Shown: in pieces, positions 39,399 to 48,532 of the stretch
How the letters are laid out: each line of letters begins with the position of its first letter
Position numbering within the stretch: position 1 is the first letter of the stretch
Virus record (IMG/VR): IMGVR_UViG_3300030109_005647
Coordinates: 16,465 to 80,464 of that record
Length of the DNA: 64,000 nt
From: a virus
Strand: one strand, 5' to 3'
Translations under genes and position numbers: made by a program
The notes under the pieces: generated by a model
What the model saw: the letters and a program-made list of their open reading frames with translations, nothing else
What the model was told of the DNA's origin: nothing
Database searches by the model: none

Positions 39399-41345
39399 TT
39401 AGTTTTGCTCCAAATCTTTAAATATCTCTTTTAATTCGTCTCTAACTTCGAAGATTTGTTTTTCTTCCTCTTCATAATTAGTTGCCTTGTTCTCAAAAAT
39501 GCCTCTGCTCATAGACTTGAAAGAATCAAGACCAAGCATCGCTTTTGCATCTGATGACAAATTCATTGTTACTTGTCTTTTAGGTGCTCGCGATATTTCA
39601 TGAGAGTGTTTAGCACGAAAGTGGCGCTTTCGAGCACCATCGGGGCGTTTGTCTACATCAACTGGTGTATAAATTTTTCCTTTCGATTTGTCGTCACGTT
39701 TACCAAGGGGTTCTTCATCGCCTGCCGATGGCTCTGCGAGTAAAGCAGTTTCTTCTGCTGGGGGTTCGAGAGCCGGCTCTTCACCGCCTAAATCTTCACC
39801 ACCGAGACCTTCTTCATCTCCTAAATCACCTAACTCATCACCACCTAAGTCACCACCTCCGAGTTCACCTAGTCCACCACCAGTTGGGTCTGCAGCAGTT
39901 TCCTCGGCAACCTTTTCTAATGCGGTTGAAACCTGTCTGTCGTAGAATATTTCTCGTTGATTTCTTAAAAACTCGTCTTCCGAGACGTCAAAAATATTTT
40001 CAGCGATCCAACGTTTTGAGAAAAATCCTTCAGTTGCCTGCGCTGCAACACTAAACTTAGTGTTCCAGGTTTCAAGCTCCTGTAGCTCAGAAATCTTTGA
40101 AGGATTATTAAGTTTCAACTTAAAGTTAATTAAATCATCACCTCGGTAGCCAAGAACGTAAAGATGGATTGTTGCTATTTTTTCTAATTCAGATATAAGC
40201 GAACGTTGCATTCTTTGAACTGTTCTTGCAAAGCGGATATCTTTCTGTGCTAATGCGCCTTTTTCCTCTTCGCCACCTTCACCCCTAATAAGATAAGATT
40301 GTGGGATCTTAAGAGCAGAGAACATTTTATCTCGTAAATATTTTACATCATCAATATCGCCTGTAAAAGAACCACCAGGAAGTGACTCAATTGTTGTGCT
40401 AACTCCACCACGGACAGGAATAAAATAATCTTCCTCAACAGACATGGGATTGTAACGAAGGTCAACTCTGCCTGTCTCTGGGTCGACAACTTGATTTCTC
40501 TTCATGGAGGTAATAAACCTCTGCATAAAGTTTTCTACGTCTTGTGCTGGAATGTTTCCAACATCAACTTTAAAAACCTTTCTCTCTGGTGAGCGAACGA
40601 TGCGGTAAGCCATCATTGCGTCCTCAAGAAGAGTTAACTGGCGCCATATTCTACGAGCAGGATCAAGAACTGATGTTCCATAAGGAGCGAATTTATCATT
40701 TCCTAAGATACGGAAGTGCGCCACCTGCCAGTTTTCGAAGGTTACACCAGCACTATTCCATTGATATTGCACGTAGTTTGGATTTTGTTTATCCTCGCCC
40801 TCAAGCCTTTCTATTTCACGAGAAGGAAGACCAATGACATTCTTAACTCCAAGATGCGAATCAATGTCCATATAAAGATAGAAATCACCATACTTACACA
40901 TTGTTCGTGCCCAACCAAAAAGATTAAATTCAAGATTTAATACTTTGTAGTAAAGCGTCTCTAAAATCTGCTTTATCTCTTCGTCTTGACATTGGATTTT
41001 TAACATCCTATTATAAACATTGAATGTGGTCATTTCATCTGCGAAAATATCGAGAGCGGAAGCCAACTCTGGTGTATACTCCATTTGATCAAAATCTGCA
41101 TAACGAGCTAAACGACTTTGAGTGCTCATGTTATAATTTGAAAAATTATCTAGAGGATTGTAGCCGGTGCGCTCAAATTTTTGACCAGCAACATCTTTAA
41201 AAGTCTGGGCGTATTTATCCAATCTTCTTCTACGAAGCTGTCTTGTGTTTTGTGTTCTATAGTTGATAATTGGACCAGAAAATAAACGAGTAAGCCTCTT
41301 GAAGAGAGGTGATTCATTATTTTTGGTATTTTTATTTTCTGCCAT
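39399..41345 (-). CDS. portal vertex protein (gp20-like)
   Basis: 648 residues. Family blocks: LARYADFDQMEYTPELASALDIFADEMT near 80-110, YGDFYLYMDID, the APYGTSVLDPARRIWRQLTLLEDAMMAYRIVRSPERKVFKVDVGNI stem-domain region, and YLRDKMFSALKIPQSYL. This is the T4-type portal pattern. Twelve copies form the DNA channel and bind terminase. The C-terminal region (about 500-560) is an unusual Gly/Glu/Asp/Leu repeat (GGDLGGDELGDLGDEE), likely disordered and acidic, followed by a Lys/Arg segment. The start follows GGATA. Confidence 0.93.
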   Translation of the reverse strand: MAENKNTKNNESPLFKRLTRLFSGPIINYRTQNTRQLRRRRLDKYAQTFKDVAGQKFERTGYNPLDNFSNYNMSTQSRLARYADFDQMEYTPELASALDIFADEMTTFNVYNRMLKIQCQDEEIKQILETLYYKVLNLEFNLFGWARTMCKYGDFYLYMDIDSHLGVKNVIGLPSREIERLEGEDKQNPNYVQYQWNSAGVTFENWQVAHFRILGNDKFAPYGTSVLDPARRIWRQLTLLEDAMMAYRIVRSPERKVFKVDVGNIPAQDVENFMQRFITSMKRNQVVDPETGRVDLRYNPMSVEEDYFIPVRGGVSTTIESLPGGSFTGDIDDVKYLRDKMFSALKIPQSYLIRGEGGEEEKGALAQKDIRFARTVQRMQRSLISELEKIATIHLYVLGYRGDDLINFKLKLNNPSKISELQELETWNTKFSVAAQATEGFFSKRWIAENIFDVSEDEFLRNQREIFYDRQVSTALEKVAEETAADPTGGGLGELGGGDLGGDELGDLGDEEGLGGEDLGGEEPALEPPAEETALLAEPSAGDEEPLGKRDDKSKGKIYTPVDVDKRPDGARKRHFRAKHSHEISRAPKRQVTMNLSSDAKAMLGLDSFKSMSRGIFENKATNYEEEEKQIFEVRDELKEIFKDLEQN

Positions 41346-41348
41346 TTT

Positions 41349-42926
41349 TTATCCCTTAAATATCCAAGAAAAATCTTTTCTTATTTTTTGCTCTTCATCA
41401 AATCTTTCTCTTAAAGAGTCTTTATATTGACCAGGGGCTCTTGTGTCCAAATTTGTTCTGGTAGTTGATATGCTATTTAAGAAAGCTTTTTTATATTCAA
41501 CATCTCGTTGATTTTCTATAATAGCTGTATCTCTAACCCAACAACCAATAGCTGCAGCCATAACCAAATCATCGTTATATCCGCGCTGGGCTTCCGGTCT
41601 TCCATTTTTCCAAATGAACGTATCTAACTCATTTGCCAAACGTTTAGAATAAATAGTCAAAACTTTGTTTCTTATGAACTCTTCGAACTTCGCAATGATT
41701 AAAGGTCTTGTTTTGAGAGACGTAGTGAAACCAGGGACAACAGATGAATCCCCCAAAGCAGCGTGTTGTTCCACATACTGATGAGAGCCTTTTTTACTAT
41801 GGTAAACATTTTTATATCCCTTTTCCAAAAGCTTTTCTAGAACACTGAAGCCTACGTTGTTGTTTTCAACGACCAACATTGCCTCCTTATATTCTACACC
41901 AGTTGTGTAAAGTATTTCAGAAAAAAGGTCTGAGGTTGGCTTGCCTTTATATTCCGCTACTATCTCCATTGTTTGTAATTTAAATACATGAAATGTGCTT
42001 GAGTCAGCGCCATCGCCGCGGGCGACATCTGCCACTAATAAATAGTTGTCGTCATCTTGTGCCTCTTCCCATATCCAAGTGTTTCTATCAAAACCAACTT
42101 TATATTTTGGTTCTGATATTCCCTCTTTTATTCTTAGGATATCGTCTCCATGTATAACAGTATCGCCAGACGTATTAAAGTTACATTCATATTCTTGCGC
42201 AATCTGGCGTCGAGACATGTTTTTGGTTTCTGTTTTAAACCACTCGTCATCTCTATCAGGATGCACAGCCCACGGTAGGTTAACCGGAAGAAATTCATTT
42301 TCTCCGCTTTCTGCGCCAACAAATGTTTCGTGAAACCAATCTCCTACGCCATTTGGAGTTGAGATAGCAATACAACGACCACCAGTAGAAATGGTAGGAT
42401 AAAGACCAGTCCACAATTCATCAAGTCCATCGATGTGTGCAGCCTCATCAATAACAAGAAGAGACAAAGCTTCTGAACGACCAGCATCACCTGACGTGGA
42501 TGATGCCTTGACTTGACTGCCATTTGTAAGCTCGATGCTATTTTTGTTATCGACGTTGAAGTCTGCTATCTTCAGCCAAGGAGGTAGATTCTTTAAAATA
42601 GTTTTTACTTTTTTTACTAAGTTTGCTGCTGTCGCTAGTTTTGTTGCAACAATAAGAACGTTCTTGTCTCTATGAAAAAGAACCAACCAGGCAACGTAAG
42701 CAGCAGTGATGGTAGATATACCTAGCTGTCGGGCTTTCAGAACAACGATAAACCTGTGGAGTGCTAGTTCATCTACTAGATCTGCCTGAAAATCATAAGT
42801 TTTGAATGGAATAAGACCTTTTCCTGGGTGCGGTATCTTACAATATGTGTTGATAAAGTAAACGGGTTTCTTGCCCGATTTGACAACTTCTTTTACTATC
42901 TTTTCTTTTGTAAGTTTGTAAGCCAT
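41349..42926 (-). CDS. terL: large terminase subunit (gp17-like)
   Basis: 525 residues. ATPase: a Q-motif-like FQADLVD near 47-53, Walker A-type loop KARQLGIST (64-72), and Walker B LLVIDEAAH with D160-E161, followed by the coupling motif AISTPNG. Nuclease: the RNase H-fold Asp in DVARGDGADSST, a second acidic site in VVENNNVG, and a third in YNDDLVMAAA. It packages DNA into the prohead through the portal and cuts the concatemer. It follows two small genes that might include the small subunit. Confidence 0.95.
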   Translation of the reverse strand: MAYKLTKEKIVKEVVKSGKKPVYFINTYCKIPHPGKGLIPFKTYDFQADLVDELALHRFIVVLKARQLGISTITAAYVAWLVLFHRDKNVLIVATKLATAANLVKKVKTILKNLPPWLKIADFNVDNKNSIELTNGSQVKASSTSGDAGRSEALSLLVIDEAAHIDGLDELWTGLYPTISTGGRCIAISTPNGVGDWFHETFVGAESGENEFLPVNLPWAVHPDRDDEWFKTETKNMSRRQIAQEYECNFNTSGDTVIHGDDILRIKEGISEPKYKVGFDRNTWIWEEAQDDDNYLLVADVARGDGADSSTFHVFKLQTMEIVAEYKGKPTSDLFSEILYTTGVEYKEAMLVVENNNVGFSVLEKLLEKGYKNVYHSKKGSHQYVEQHAALGDSSVVPGFTTSLKTRPLIIAKFEEFIRNKVLTIYSKRLANELDTFIWKNGRPEAQRGYNDDLVMAAAIGCWVRDTAIIENQRDVEYKKAFLNSISTTRTNLDTRAPGQYKDSLRERFDEEQKIRKDFSWIFKG

Positions 42927-43468
42927 TAATCATTTGGTCTGGTTACGTTTTCGGGGTTCTTGTCGGTTGATTGCTCAAGAAACTTTTTAAACTTATCCTC
43001 TAGACGATCTTCTGATGGTTCGCCAACAGGAATAATATCTTTCATATTGCCTATGGTATATACCTTAGAGGCTTGAATAAAAGTTCTTATTTTCGAAATG
43101 TTCTGCAGAATCATAGATGCAGGACCTTCTTCTGTGAGAGCCAATGTATCTCCAGAGAGATTCTTATATTCTCTCTTTAAAAACTTTGTAATATCGGCAA
43201 AAGTTTGCTCCAATTCTTCATCAAGCTTTGTGTTGTGAAAAGAGGCTAACGGCATCTCTGACTGATAAGAAACAATAAGCTTTGGACCGCTCATTCGAAC
43301 TTTAAACCCGTCCATAACCCTTGAATCATTCAAAGCGCAACCTTTTTCACGTTTAAGACCAATTGGATCATCTTTGCCATCTGTTCGAAACCTCGAATCA
43401 TGTGATCCATCATAAGCATTTGCTGCCGCTTGATTGATTCCTTTAACAATATCATATACTGTAGCCAT
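42926..43468 (-). CDS. conserved small protein next to terminase, function unknown
   Basis: 180 residues from the ATG at 43468, which forms TAATG with the upstream stop and has AAGGAG eight bases away; the longer frame to 43543 has no site. It begins MATVYDIVKGINQAAANAYDG. A middle SGPKLIVSYQSEMPL strand and helices ITKFLKREYKNLSGDTLAL and KIRTFIQASKVYTI follow. I do not recognise a domain. Position before the large terminase subunit makes a small terminase role conceivable, without sequence support. Confidence 0.55.
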   Translation of the reverse strand: MATVYDIVKGINQAAANAYDGSHDSRFRTDGKDDPIGLKREKGCALNDSRVMDGFKVRMSGPKLIVSYQSEMPLASFHNTKLDEELEQTFADITKFLKREYKNLSGDTLALTEEGPASMILQNISKIRTFIQASKVYTIGNMKDIIPVGEPSEDRLEDKFKKFLEQSTDKNPENVTRPND

Positions 43469-43848
43469 TAATTTTGCTCCTTGTCGGGTCGCCAGCCTTC
43501 TAACCATTTTTCCTCTCTGCCTTCGACCCATTGAATATAACATTTATAACAACATTCAAATTTGTTCATATATAGATCATCTCTACCAGAGAAAGAGTAA
43601 GTGTCACAAACCGGGCAAACTCTTTTTATTTCTTTATTAATTAGGTTTCTAGTGATGAAAAAGCCGTCTTCATTTATTTTGTCTTCAGCTTCTTTAGATT
43701 CTTCTGAATAAAAATGTTTTAAATCCTCTAAATATTGTTTTTCTTTTTCATCATCCCAGCCGGATTTTGGATTAGTAATGGATTCTTCTCCAAATTTCTT
43801 GGACATTGCTTTTTCTATTTTTGCAATTTGATTTAAATCTTTTTTCAT
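43468..43848 (-). CDS. small zinc-binding protein upstream of terminase
   Basis: 126 residues. The N-terminus is helical and charged (IAKIEKAMSKKFGEE, WDDEKEKQYLEDLKHFY). The C-terminal half holds CPVC and CCYKC pairs 22 residues apart (VCPVCDTYSFSGRDDLYMNKFECCYKCY), a zinc ribbon. It follows a CTACTTAT element and terminator and therefore begins a new transcript that leads into terminase and the head genes. It may be a small terminase or a late regulator; neither can be shown. Confidence 0.6.
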   Translation of the reverse strand: MKKDLNQIAKIEKAMSKKFGEESITNPKSGWDDEKEKQYLEDLKHFYSEESKEAEDKINEDGFFITRNLINKEIKRVCPVCDTYSFSGRDDLYMNKFECCYKCYIQWVEGREEKWLEGWRPDKEQN

Positions 43849-43887
43849 TTATAACCTTATAGAAATAAACATTATTGTAACACTATA

Positions 43888-43895
43888 ATAAGTAG
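43888..43895 (-). promoter_or_regulatory. candidate late-promoter element CTACTTAT
   Basis: Minus-strand CTACTTAT in AAAAACTACTTATTATAG, eight bases after the T-tract of the fibre terminator and 39 bases before the ATG at 43848. Confidence 0.4.
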
Positions 43896-43903
43896 TTTTT
43901 AAT

Positions 43904-43933
43904 AAAAAAGGGGAAGACCCGAAAGTCTTCCCC
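43904..43933 (-). terminator. intrinsic terminator after the large fibre gene
   Basis: Minus strand GGGGAAGAC, loop TTTCGG, GTCTTCCCC, then TTTTTT. A perfect 9-base stem, the strongest terminator in the window, 27 bases after the fibre stop codon. Confidence 0.92.
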
Positions 43934-43960
43934 AAGAGAACCTATACTAAAAGTAAAAGA

Positions 43961-46648
43961 TTACTTGTTCTCTAATTGCTTCTTAAGTGAAGCGATCTGT
44001 GCGGACTGCTCTTGGATAGCAGAAACAAGGATAGCGGATAGACGACCGTAATCGACACCGTAGAGACCCTCATCTGTACCGTGAACAGCTTGTGGCACAA
44101 CTTGCTTAAGCTCTTGCGCCATGAAACCGAAGTCTCTGGAACCGTCCTTCTTCCAAGTGAAGTTAACAGCCTTAAGGTTGTTAACAGTCTCAAGACCGTT
44201 ATCGATAGCGGTAACGTCAGTCTTAAGTCTTTCATCAGAGTAAGTTACGAAAGCTGCAGCACGAATCTTGTTCTGAGCATTAGAGCCATCAGCAACGTCA
44301 ACAGCGTACTCACTAGTTGCATCACCACCAAGCTGTAGCCAAGTTACGCTTGAAGCATCAGTAAACTTGAGACGGTGATCAGCAGCAACGTACTCCATCT
44401 TCTCGCTGGCAGCGCCACCGTGGAATGTTACGTCTTTACCAGAACCATCAGCACCGAAAGCACTTGTGTCGTTGAAGTGAAGACCAGCAGAACCACCGTC
44501 GAATCTAACCACGTTAGCAGCGGATACGAACTGGATGCTACCATCATCGTCATCACCAAAAGTTACTTTCTTGTCATCTTGCACAAGAAGACCCTCGTAG
44601 AACTCTGCCTCTTTGTGTAAGAAGATACCCTCTTGACCATTTGTAGTATCGAATACCATGTAGTTATCCGAACCTTCTTTGATCTCTAGAGCAGCAGAGC
44701 GGTTGTCAGTTAAGCTAAGATCAATGTCTGTGCCATCAGCAGAAATGCTATCAAGCGCAATGTTACCAACGTTAGTGATGTTACCATCGCGAACACTTAG
44801 TGAAGTAACAGTAGCAGCGCCGAAAGCAACTGTACCAGCTTGAATGCCGTATTGACCGAAATCTGCAGAGCCACTGAAGCGTAGACCGTTTGCCGTACCA
44901 GACATCTCTAAGATGTTATCAGCCGAAATGTACTTAAGGTGACTCTCGTTACCATTGCTACCAAGGTTAAGAACCTGATCATCTTCGATTGAAGCGCCCA
45001 TCGCAAAGGATGCTTGCTTGCCAACCTGGATGTATTCTTGACCGTCTGTGGTAACAAACTTCATGTAAGAAGTTCCACCCTGGGTGATATCAAGCGCAGC
45101 GGCTTGGTTATCTGGAAGGTTAAGATCGATATCGGCACCATCAGCAGAAATGCTGTCAAGAGCAATGTCACCGACGTTTGTGATATTACCATCGGAAACG
45201 CTTAGTGAAGTACCAACGAGAGCAGCGAAAGTACCTGCAGCAGCAGAGTTAGCACCGATAACAGTACCATCGATTGCACCACTGTCTACATTGATGTTAG
45301 TGATTGCTTGGTTATTTGCGTCAAGAGCAGCACCAAGTTGATCAGCGCGAAGCTCGTCAACGTAAGCAACACCGTCAAGGTAAAGATCCTTGAACTCAGC
45401 ACCAGAAGCACCTAAGTCAACATCATTGTCTGTCTCTGGACGTAGAACACCGTCTTGGAGGCGAACCTCAGTTGTGCCACCAATGTTAAAGTCAAGAGCG
45501 CTATTAGCGTGATCATAAAGAACAGCAGCGTGACCAGCGGTGCTAGCACCACCACCGATTCTAAGACCACCACCATCAGCAAGAGCCGAAGAAGCGGAAA
45601 GGGCAGCAATAATTCTTCTATCAGAAACCTCAAGGTCAGTAGCTGTTGCAGTTACACTATTAATTGTGTTAACGTCAAGAACGTCAATTTGAGCGTAAGT
45701 AGCAGTCAGCGACGTAATAGTACCAACAGCTTTGTTAGCATCAAGAACGAGAGCCTTGCTAGCAGCAGCGGTACCAGCGGTAACACCGTCGAGGTAGCCA
45801 AGTTCTGTAGCATCAAGAGTTGTTGAATCAAGCGTGAAGCTTGTGTCAGCAGAAAGAGTACCGTTAACGGTAAGAGCACCGTCAGCGAGTGACATTAGGT
45901 CAGTATCAGAGTCACAACCAATGGTTGAACCATCGTCAACTGCTAATGACTTAAGTGCAGTGTCGCCATCTGCATCAACTGTGAAACCAGTCATTGTGAC
46001 GGTTCCAGCGGTCATATCACCAGTCATGGTGAGGTTGCGAAGACCGCTTGCGTCCTTGTTTGAATCAAGAACAAGTGCCTTGTTAGCAGCAGCAGTACCA
46101 TCGGTAATGCCGTCAAGCTTCTCAAGGTCAGTCTCGTTAAGATCAGCAGAACCAATAATAAACGAAGTGCCGGCAGTGACTGCACCAGTAGCAGTTACGT
46201 GACGGAAACCAGAAGCGTCTTTGTTAGCGTCAACAACGACTGCTTTGCTGGCAGCAACGGTACCGTTGGTGATACCATCTAGTTTTTCCATATCTGTCTC
46301 ATTGAGATCAGCGGAGCCGATGATAAACGAACCTTCTGCTGTGACGTTGCGGAAGCCGGAAGCATCCTTATTTGAGTCAACAACAACTGCTTTGTCAGCA
46401 GCAACGGTACCGTTGGTGATACCGTCAAGTTTTTCGAGGTCAGCCTCGGACATATCGGCAGAACCGATGATGAACGAACCAACAGCAGTAACGGAACCTG
46501 CTGCAGATAGACCAACATTTGTACGGACTAACTCAGAGCCTGCGGCGCCTGAGAGATAAATTGAACCGCTCGCCGCTGGTGCGGTGGCGGTGTAGCGTTG
46601 TAAGTCAATATACTTTCCATATTCACTTACTGTAGCGGGACTAGACAT
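43961..46648 (-). CDS. large tail fibre with C-terminal S74 chaperone
   Basis: 895 residues, rich in Ala, Gly, Ser, Asp and Thr. Residues 57-210 are three tandem 49-54-residue repeats built on SFIIGSADLNETDLEKLDGI, with a fourth diverged copy near 270-315. Further along, a second two-copy repeat starts with SVSDGNITNVGDIALDSISA. The C-terminus carries YSDERLKTDVTAIDNGLETV and FGFMAQELKQVVPQAV, the S74 intramolecular chaperone that trimerises and folds beta-helical fibres and then cuts itself off. It probably recognises the host surface. AAGGAGG lies before the ATG; two hairpins are in the leader and a strong terminator follows. Confidence 0.88.
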   Translation of the reverse strand: MSSPATVSEYGKYIDLQRYTATAPAASGSIYLSGAAGSELVRTNVGLSAAGSVTAVGSFIIGSADMSEADLEKLDGITNGTVAADKAVVVDSNKDASGFRNVTAEGSFIIGSADLNETDMEKLDGITNGTVAASKAVVVDANKDASGFRHVTATGAVTAGTSFIIGSADLNETDLEKLDGITDGTAAANKALVLDSNKDASGLRNLTMTGDMTAGTVTMTGFTVDADGDTALKSLAVDDGSTIGCDSDTDLMSLADGALTVNGTLSADTSFTLDSTTLDATELGYLDGVTAGTAAASKALVLDANKAVGTITSLTATYAQIDVLDVNTINSVTATATDLEVSDRRIIAALSASSALADGGGLRIGGGASTAGHAAVLYDHANSALDFNIGGTTEVRLQDGVLRPETDNDVDLGASGAEFKDLYLDGVAYVDELRADQLGAALDANNQAITNINVDSGAIDGTVIGANSAAAGTFAALVGTSLSVSDGNITNVGDIALDSISADGADIDLNLPDNQAAALDITQGGTSYMKFVTTDGQEYIQVGKQASFAMGASIEDDQVLNLGSNGNESHLKYISADNILEMSGTANGLRFSGSADFGQYGIQAGTVAFGAATVTSLSVRDGNITNVGNIALDSISADGTDIDLSLTDNRSAALEIKEGSDNYMVFDTTNGQEGIFLHKEAEFYEGLLVQDDKKVTFGDDDDGSIQFVSAANVVRFDGGSAGLHFNDTSAFGADGSGKDVTFHGGAASEKMEYVAADHRLKFTDASSVTWLQLGGDATSEYAVDVADGSNAQNKIRAAAFVTYSDERLKTDVTAIDNGLETVNNLKAVNFTWKKDGSRDFGFMAQELKQVVPQAVHGTDEGLYGVDYGRLSAILVSAIQEQSAQIASLKKQLENK
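46019..46480 (-). repeat. tandem coding repeats in the large fibre gene
   Basis: Three direct repeats of about 150 bases encode fibre residues 57-105, 106-159 and 160-210. Long stretches around the codons for DGITNGTVAA and NKDASGF are nearly identical in DNA between the first two copies. Recombination between copies could change fibre length. Confidence 0.75.
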
Positions 46649-46678
46649 ATTTTAAAATCCTCCTTATAAGTCTAAATC

Positions 46679-46703
46679 TCGGGTGGGGCTTAATCACACC
46701 CGA
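46679..46703 (-). other. leader hairpin B, GGGTG/CACCC family
   Basis: Minus strand TCGGGTG, loop TGATTAAGCCC, CACCCGA: a perfect 7-base stem with an 11-base loop. It lies 31 bases before the fibre ATG, immediately after hairpin A. No T-tract. Confidence 0.6.
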
Positions 46704-46704
46704 T

Positions 46705-46731
46705 ACCGGGTGGTACGAAATCACACCCGGT
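46705..46731 (-). other. leader hairpin A, GGGTG/CACCC family
   Basis: Minus strand ACCGGGTG, loop TGATTTCGTAC, CACCCGGT: a perfect 8-base stem with an 11-base loop that begins TGAT like hairpin B and the hairpin at 9350-9371. The two hairpins are separated by one base. Confidence 0.62.
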
Positions 46732-46735
46732 CTAG

Positions 46736-46743
46736 ATAAGTAG
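46736..46743 (-). promoter_or_regulatory. candidate late-promoter element CTACTTAT
   Basis: Minus-strand CTACTTAT in GACCTCTACTTATCTAGAC, just after the stop of the smaller fibre gene and just before leader hairpin A. If it is a promoter, the two hairpins would form at the 5' end of the large-fibre mRNA. Confidence 0.35.
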
Positions 46744-46747
46744 AGGT

Positions 46748-47680
46748 CTAAGTCGCTTCTGTCCCTTGTTTAAGACACTTTATTTCGTCTTTTAAATTAT
46801 CTATTTGATTTTGTTGAGATTTAATTCCTTCAAGGAGGATAGGTATAATACGAGTGTAGTCCATGCTCATGGCTTGAGGAGAATTTTTATCATTTTCGTT
46901 GTCCCACTCTACAATAATAGGTAGTTCTTTTCCAACCTCTTCAGCAATAAACCCGTAATCTTTTTGATCATTTTTTTTCCACGTAAACGTGACACCGCGA
47001 AGGTTTTGTATAGTTTTTATAGGATTATCAATAACTTCTACGTCTTTTTTGAAACGCTGCGAAGAATAGGTCATATAGGCGTTTGCTTTAATTTTTCCAC
47101 TGTTATCTGCTACATCTGGTAGTGTTATGCCGTGTGTTACGCCACCAATTGGTATTCCTACGCCTATTTTTTGATCTACATACACGTTAGATCCAGATAG
47201 AACAATACCATGAGCAGATCCTGATAGCTCTAAAAAATTATCGGTTGCGTCTTTAAATCTTACGAAAGAATCATTATCGTCGCCAAAGAAAAGTTTGATA
47301 TCATCTCCAAACTTCATGTTGGTTGCACCGCCACCATTTTGAGACGGCACGATTTCAATACCACCAGCTATTTGAAGAGGTGAGGCGCCTTCCAGTGTTC
47401 CACTAATTTGAACCGTGCTGCCTGATAGCGTTAAGCCATCATTGCCATCATATTCAATAGACGCATTTGAGCTATTTCCAAAGCGTAATTTAGAATTATC
47501 TGCTAATTTTATATCAGTGTCGTCAAAAGTTAGCACGGAAACTGCTCCGAGTTCTCCATTGTTGTTGAATTGTAATTGATTGTCTGAGCCAGCGGGTTTA
47601 GCTAAAACTGTTGTTGCAGAGTCATCTTTTACTATTTTAAGCAATCTTCTTCTGGACCACTTTCTTCTACCTCTACCCAC
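46748..47680 (-). CDS. smaller tail fibre with C-terminal S74 chaperone
   Basis: 310 residues from a GTG that shares one base with the upstream stop; GGAG lies ten bases before it. A basic N-terminus (GRGRRKWSRRRLLKIVK) is followed by beta-strand repeats with FGNSSNASIEYDG and FGDDIKLFFGDDND, and then the S74 domain: YSSQRFKKDVEVIDN, VTFTWKKNDQKDYGFIAEEVGKELP and a final coiled coil. The usual SDxRLK of the S74 site reads SSQRFK here, so self-cleavage may be changed. It is related to the C-terminus of the large fibre and probably forms a second, short fibre. Confidence 0.82.
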   Translation of the reverse strand: MGRGRRKWSRRRLLKIVKDDSATTVLAKPAGSDNQLQFNNNGELGAVSVLTFDDTDIKLADNSKLRFGNSSNASIEYDGNDGLTLSGSTVQISGTLEGASPLQIAGGIEIVPSQNGGGATNMKFGDDIKLFFGDDNDSFVRFKDATDNFLELSGSAHGIVLSGSNVYVDQKIGVGIPIGGVTHGITLPDVADNSGKIKANAYMTYSSQRFKKDVEVIDNPIKTIQNLRGVTFTWKKNDQKDYGFIAEEVGKELPIIVEWDNENDKNSPQAMSMDYTRIIPILLEGIKSQQNQIDNLKDEIKCLKQGTEAT

Positions 47681-48138
47681 TACTTATTCACTCCTGCGTC
47701 CACCGCAAAAACAACGGCTAAGGTTAAACCTATGCCGACCACTACACCACCCACTGCCCACCAAGTAGAGTAATCTTCTTTACCAGTCGCTATGTCTGAT
47801 AATCTTTTTATTTCTTCATCTTTGATATCTATTAATGTGGTGTGCTTTTCTTGTAAAGCGTCTAGACTAGCTTTTTGAGATTGTATGGTGAGATCTAGTC
47901 TTGCCTTTTGTTTACCCAACTCATATTGAAGTTTTAAATCAAATTGTTCTTCAAGGTATTTTTTATCTGAAAAAACTCTTGCTGCGGCAATATTATCCAA
48001 CAGCACACCAGTGTAAGGTGCGTGTTCGCCTTTTGACAGTCCAGTTATTTTACCTTTTGGAAGGGGATCTTCCGCTAAACAAACTGGGGTATATGCCAAT
48101 GAAAAGCATAAAACTAGTGCTGTTATTTTACTCAACAT
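47680..48138 (-). CDS. spanin-like protein: signal peptide, coiled coil, C-terminal membrane helix
   Basis: 152 residues. N-terminal signal (MLSKITALVLCFSLAYTPVCLA), a periplasmic helical part (about 55-115, EEQFDLKLQYELGKQKARL) and a C-terminal hydrophobic segment (WWAVGGVVVGIGLTLAVVFAV). A protein exported at one end and anchored in the inner membrane at the other with a coiled coil between resembles a one-piece spanin, although the lipobox is not convincing. It overlaps the next upstream gene by 11 bases in a probable lysis cassette. It could instead be a tail-associated membrane protein. Confidence 0.5.
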   Translation of the reverse strand: MLSKITALVLCFSLAYTPVCLAEDPLPKGKITGLSKGEHAPYTGVLLDNIAAARVFSDKKYLEEQFDLKLQYELGKQKARLDLTIQSQKASLDALQEKHTTLIDIKDEEIKRLSDIATGKEDYSTWWAVGGVVVGIGLTLAVVFAVDAGVNK

Positions 48139-48532
48139 AGTTTAGCCCATATCTTTCTGCTAAAACTTTTGCTAAATCATCAGGTCTGTCGTTATACTCT
48201 TTCACTATCTTTTTTATTTCCTGTTTTTTCTTTTTGCTTATTGCCATGTTTTTATCTTTATAGTCTTTCTCTAGCTGTAATAAGATAGTGTCATACTTTT
48301 TTAAAATGTTGTCTCTTGTCTCAATTTCTTTTCTATGTGTGTCTTCTATCGCTTTTATCTGATCTTCATAACTTTTAGAACGAATCTCTAATACGTCTAA
48401 TGCTTTTGTCTTATTTCTAAACAAAAACCATAAAACCAGGGTGTAAATAATAACGGCTGGAACATACCAGTTGTGCTTTAACCAAGCCCAAGTTTTCTTT
48501 AAAGTTGATTTTAAAGTCAATAAAGTTAACAT
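48128..48532 (-). CDS. i-spanin-like protein: N-terminal membrane helix and coiled coil
   Basis: 134 residues from the ATG at 48532, which forms TAATG with the holin-like gene and has GGAAAG nearby; an in-frame ATG at 48550 would add six residues. One membrane helix (WYVPAVIIYTLVLWFLF, about 22-38) is followed by a long charged coiled coil (KSYEDQIKAIEDTHRKEIETR and on) and a C-terminal KVLAERYGLNYVE. This is the topology of inner-membrane spanins, which with an outer-membrane partner fuse the membranes at lysis. Confidence 0.55.
   Translation of the reverse strand: MLTLLTLKSTLKKTWAWLKHNWYVPAVIIYTLVLWFLFRNKTKALDVLEIRSKSYEDQIKAIEDTHRKEIETRDNILKKYDTILLQLEKDYKDKNMAISKKKKQEIKKIVKEYNDRPDDLAKVLAERYGLNYVE

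Noticed and set aside
47679-47686. A fifth copy of CTACTTAT
   Set aside because: It is on the plus strand, opposite to all genes, at the boundary of two overlapping coding sequences. Copies inside the polymerase and holin-like genes were also discounted as coding.
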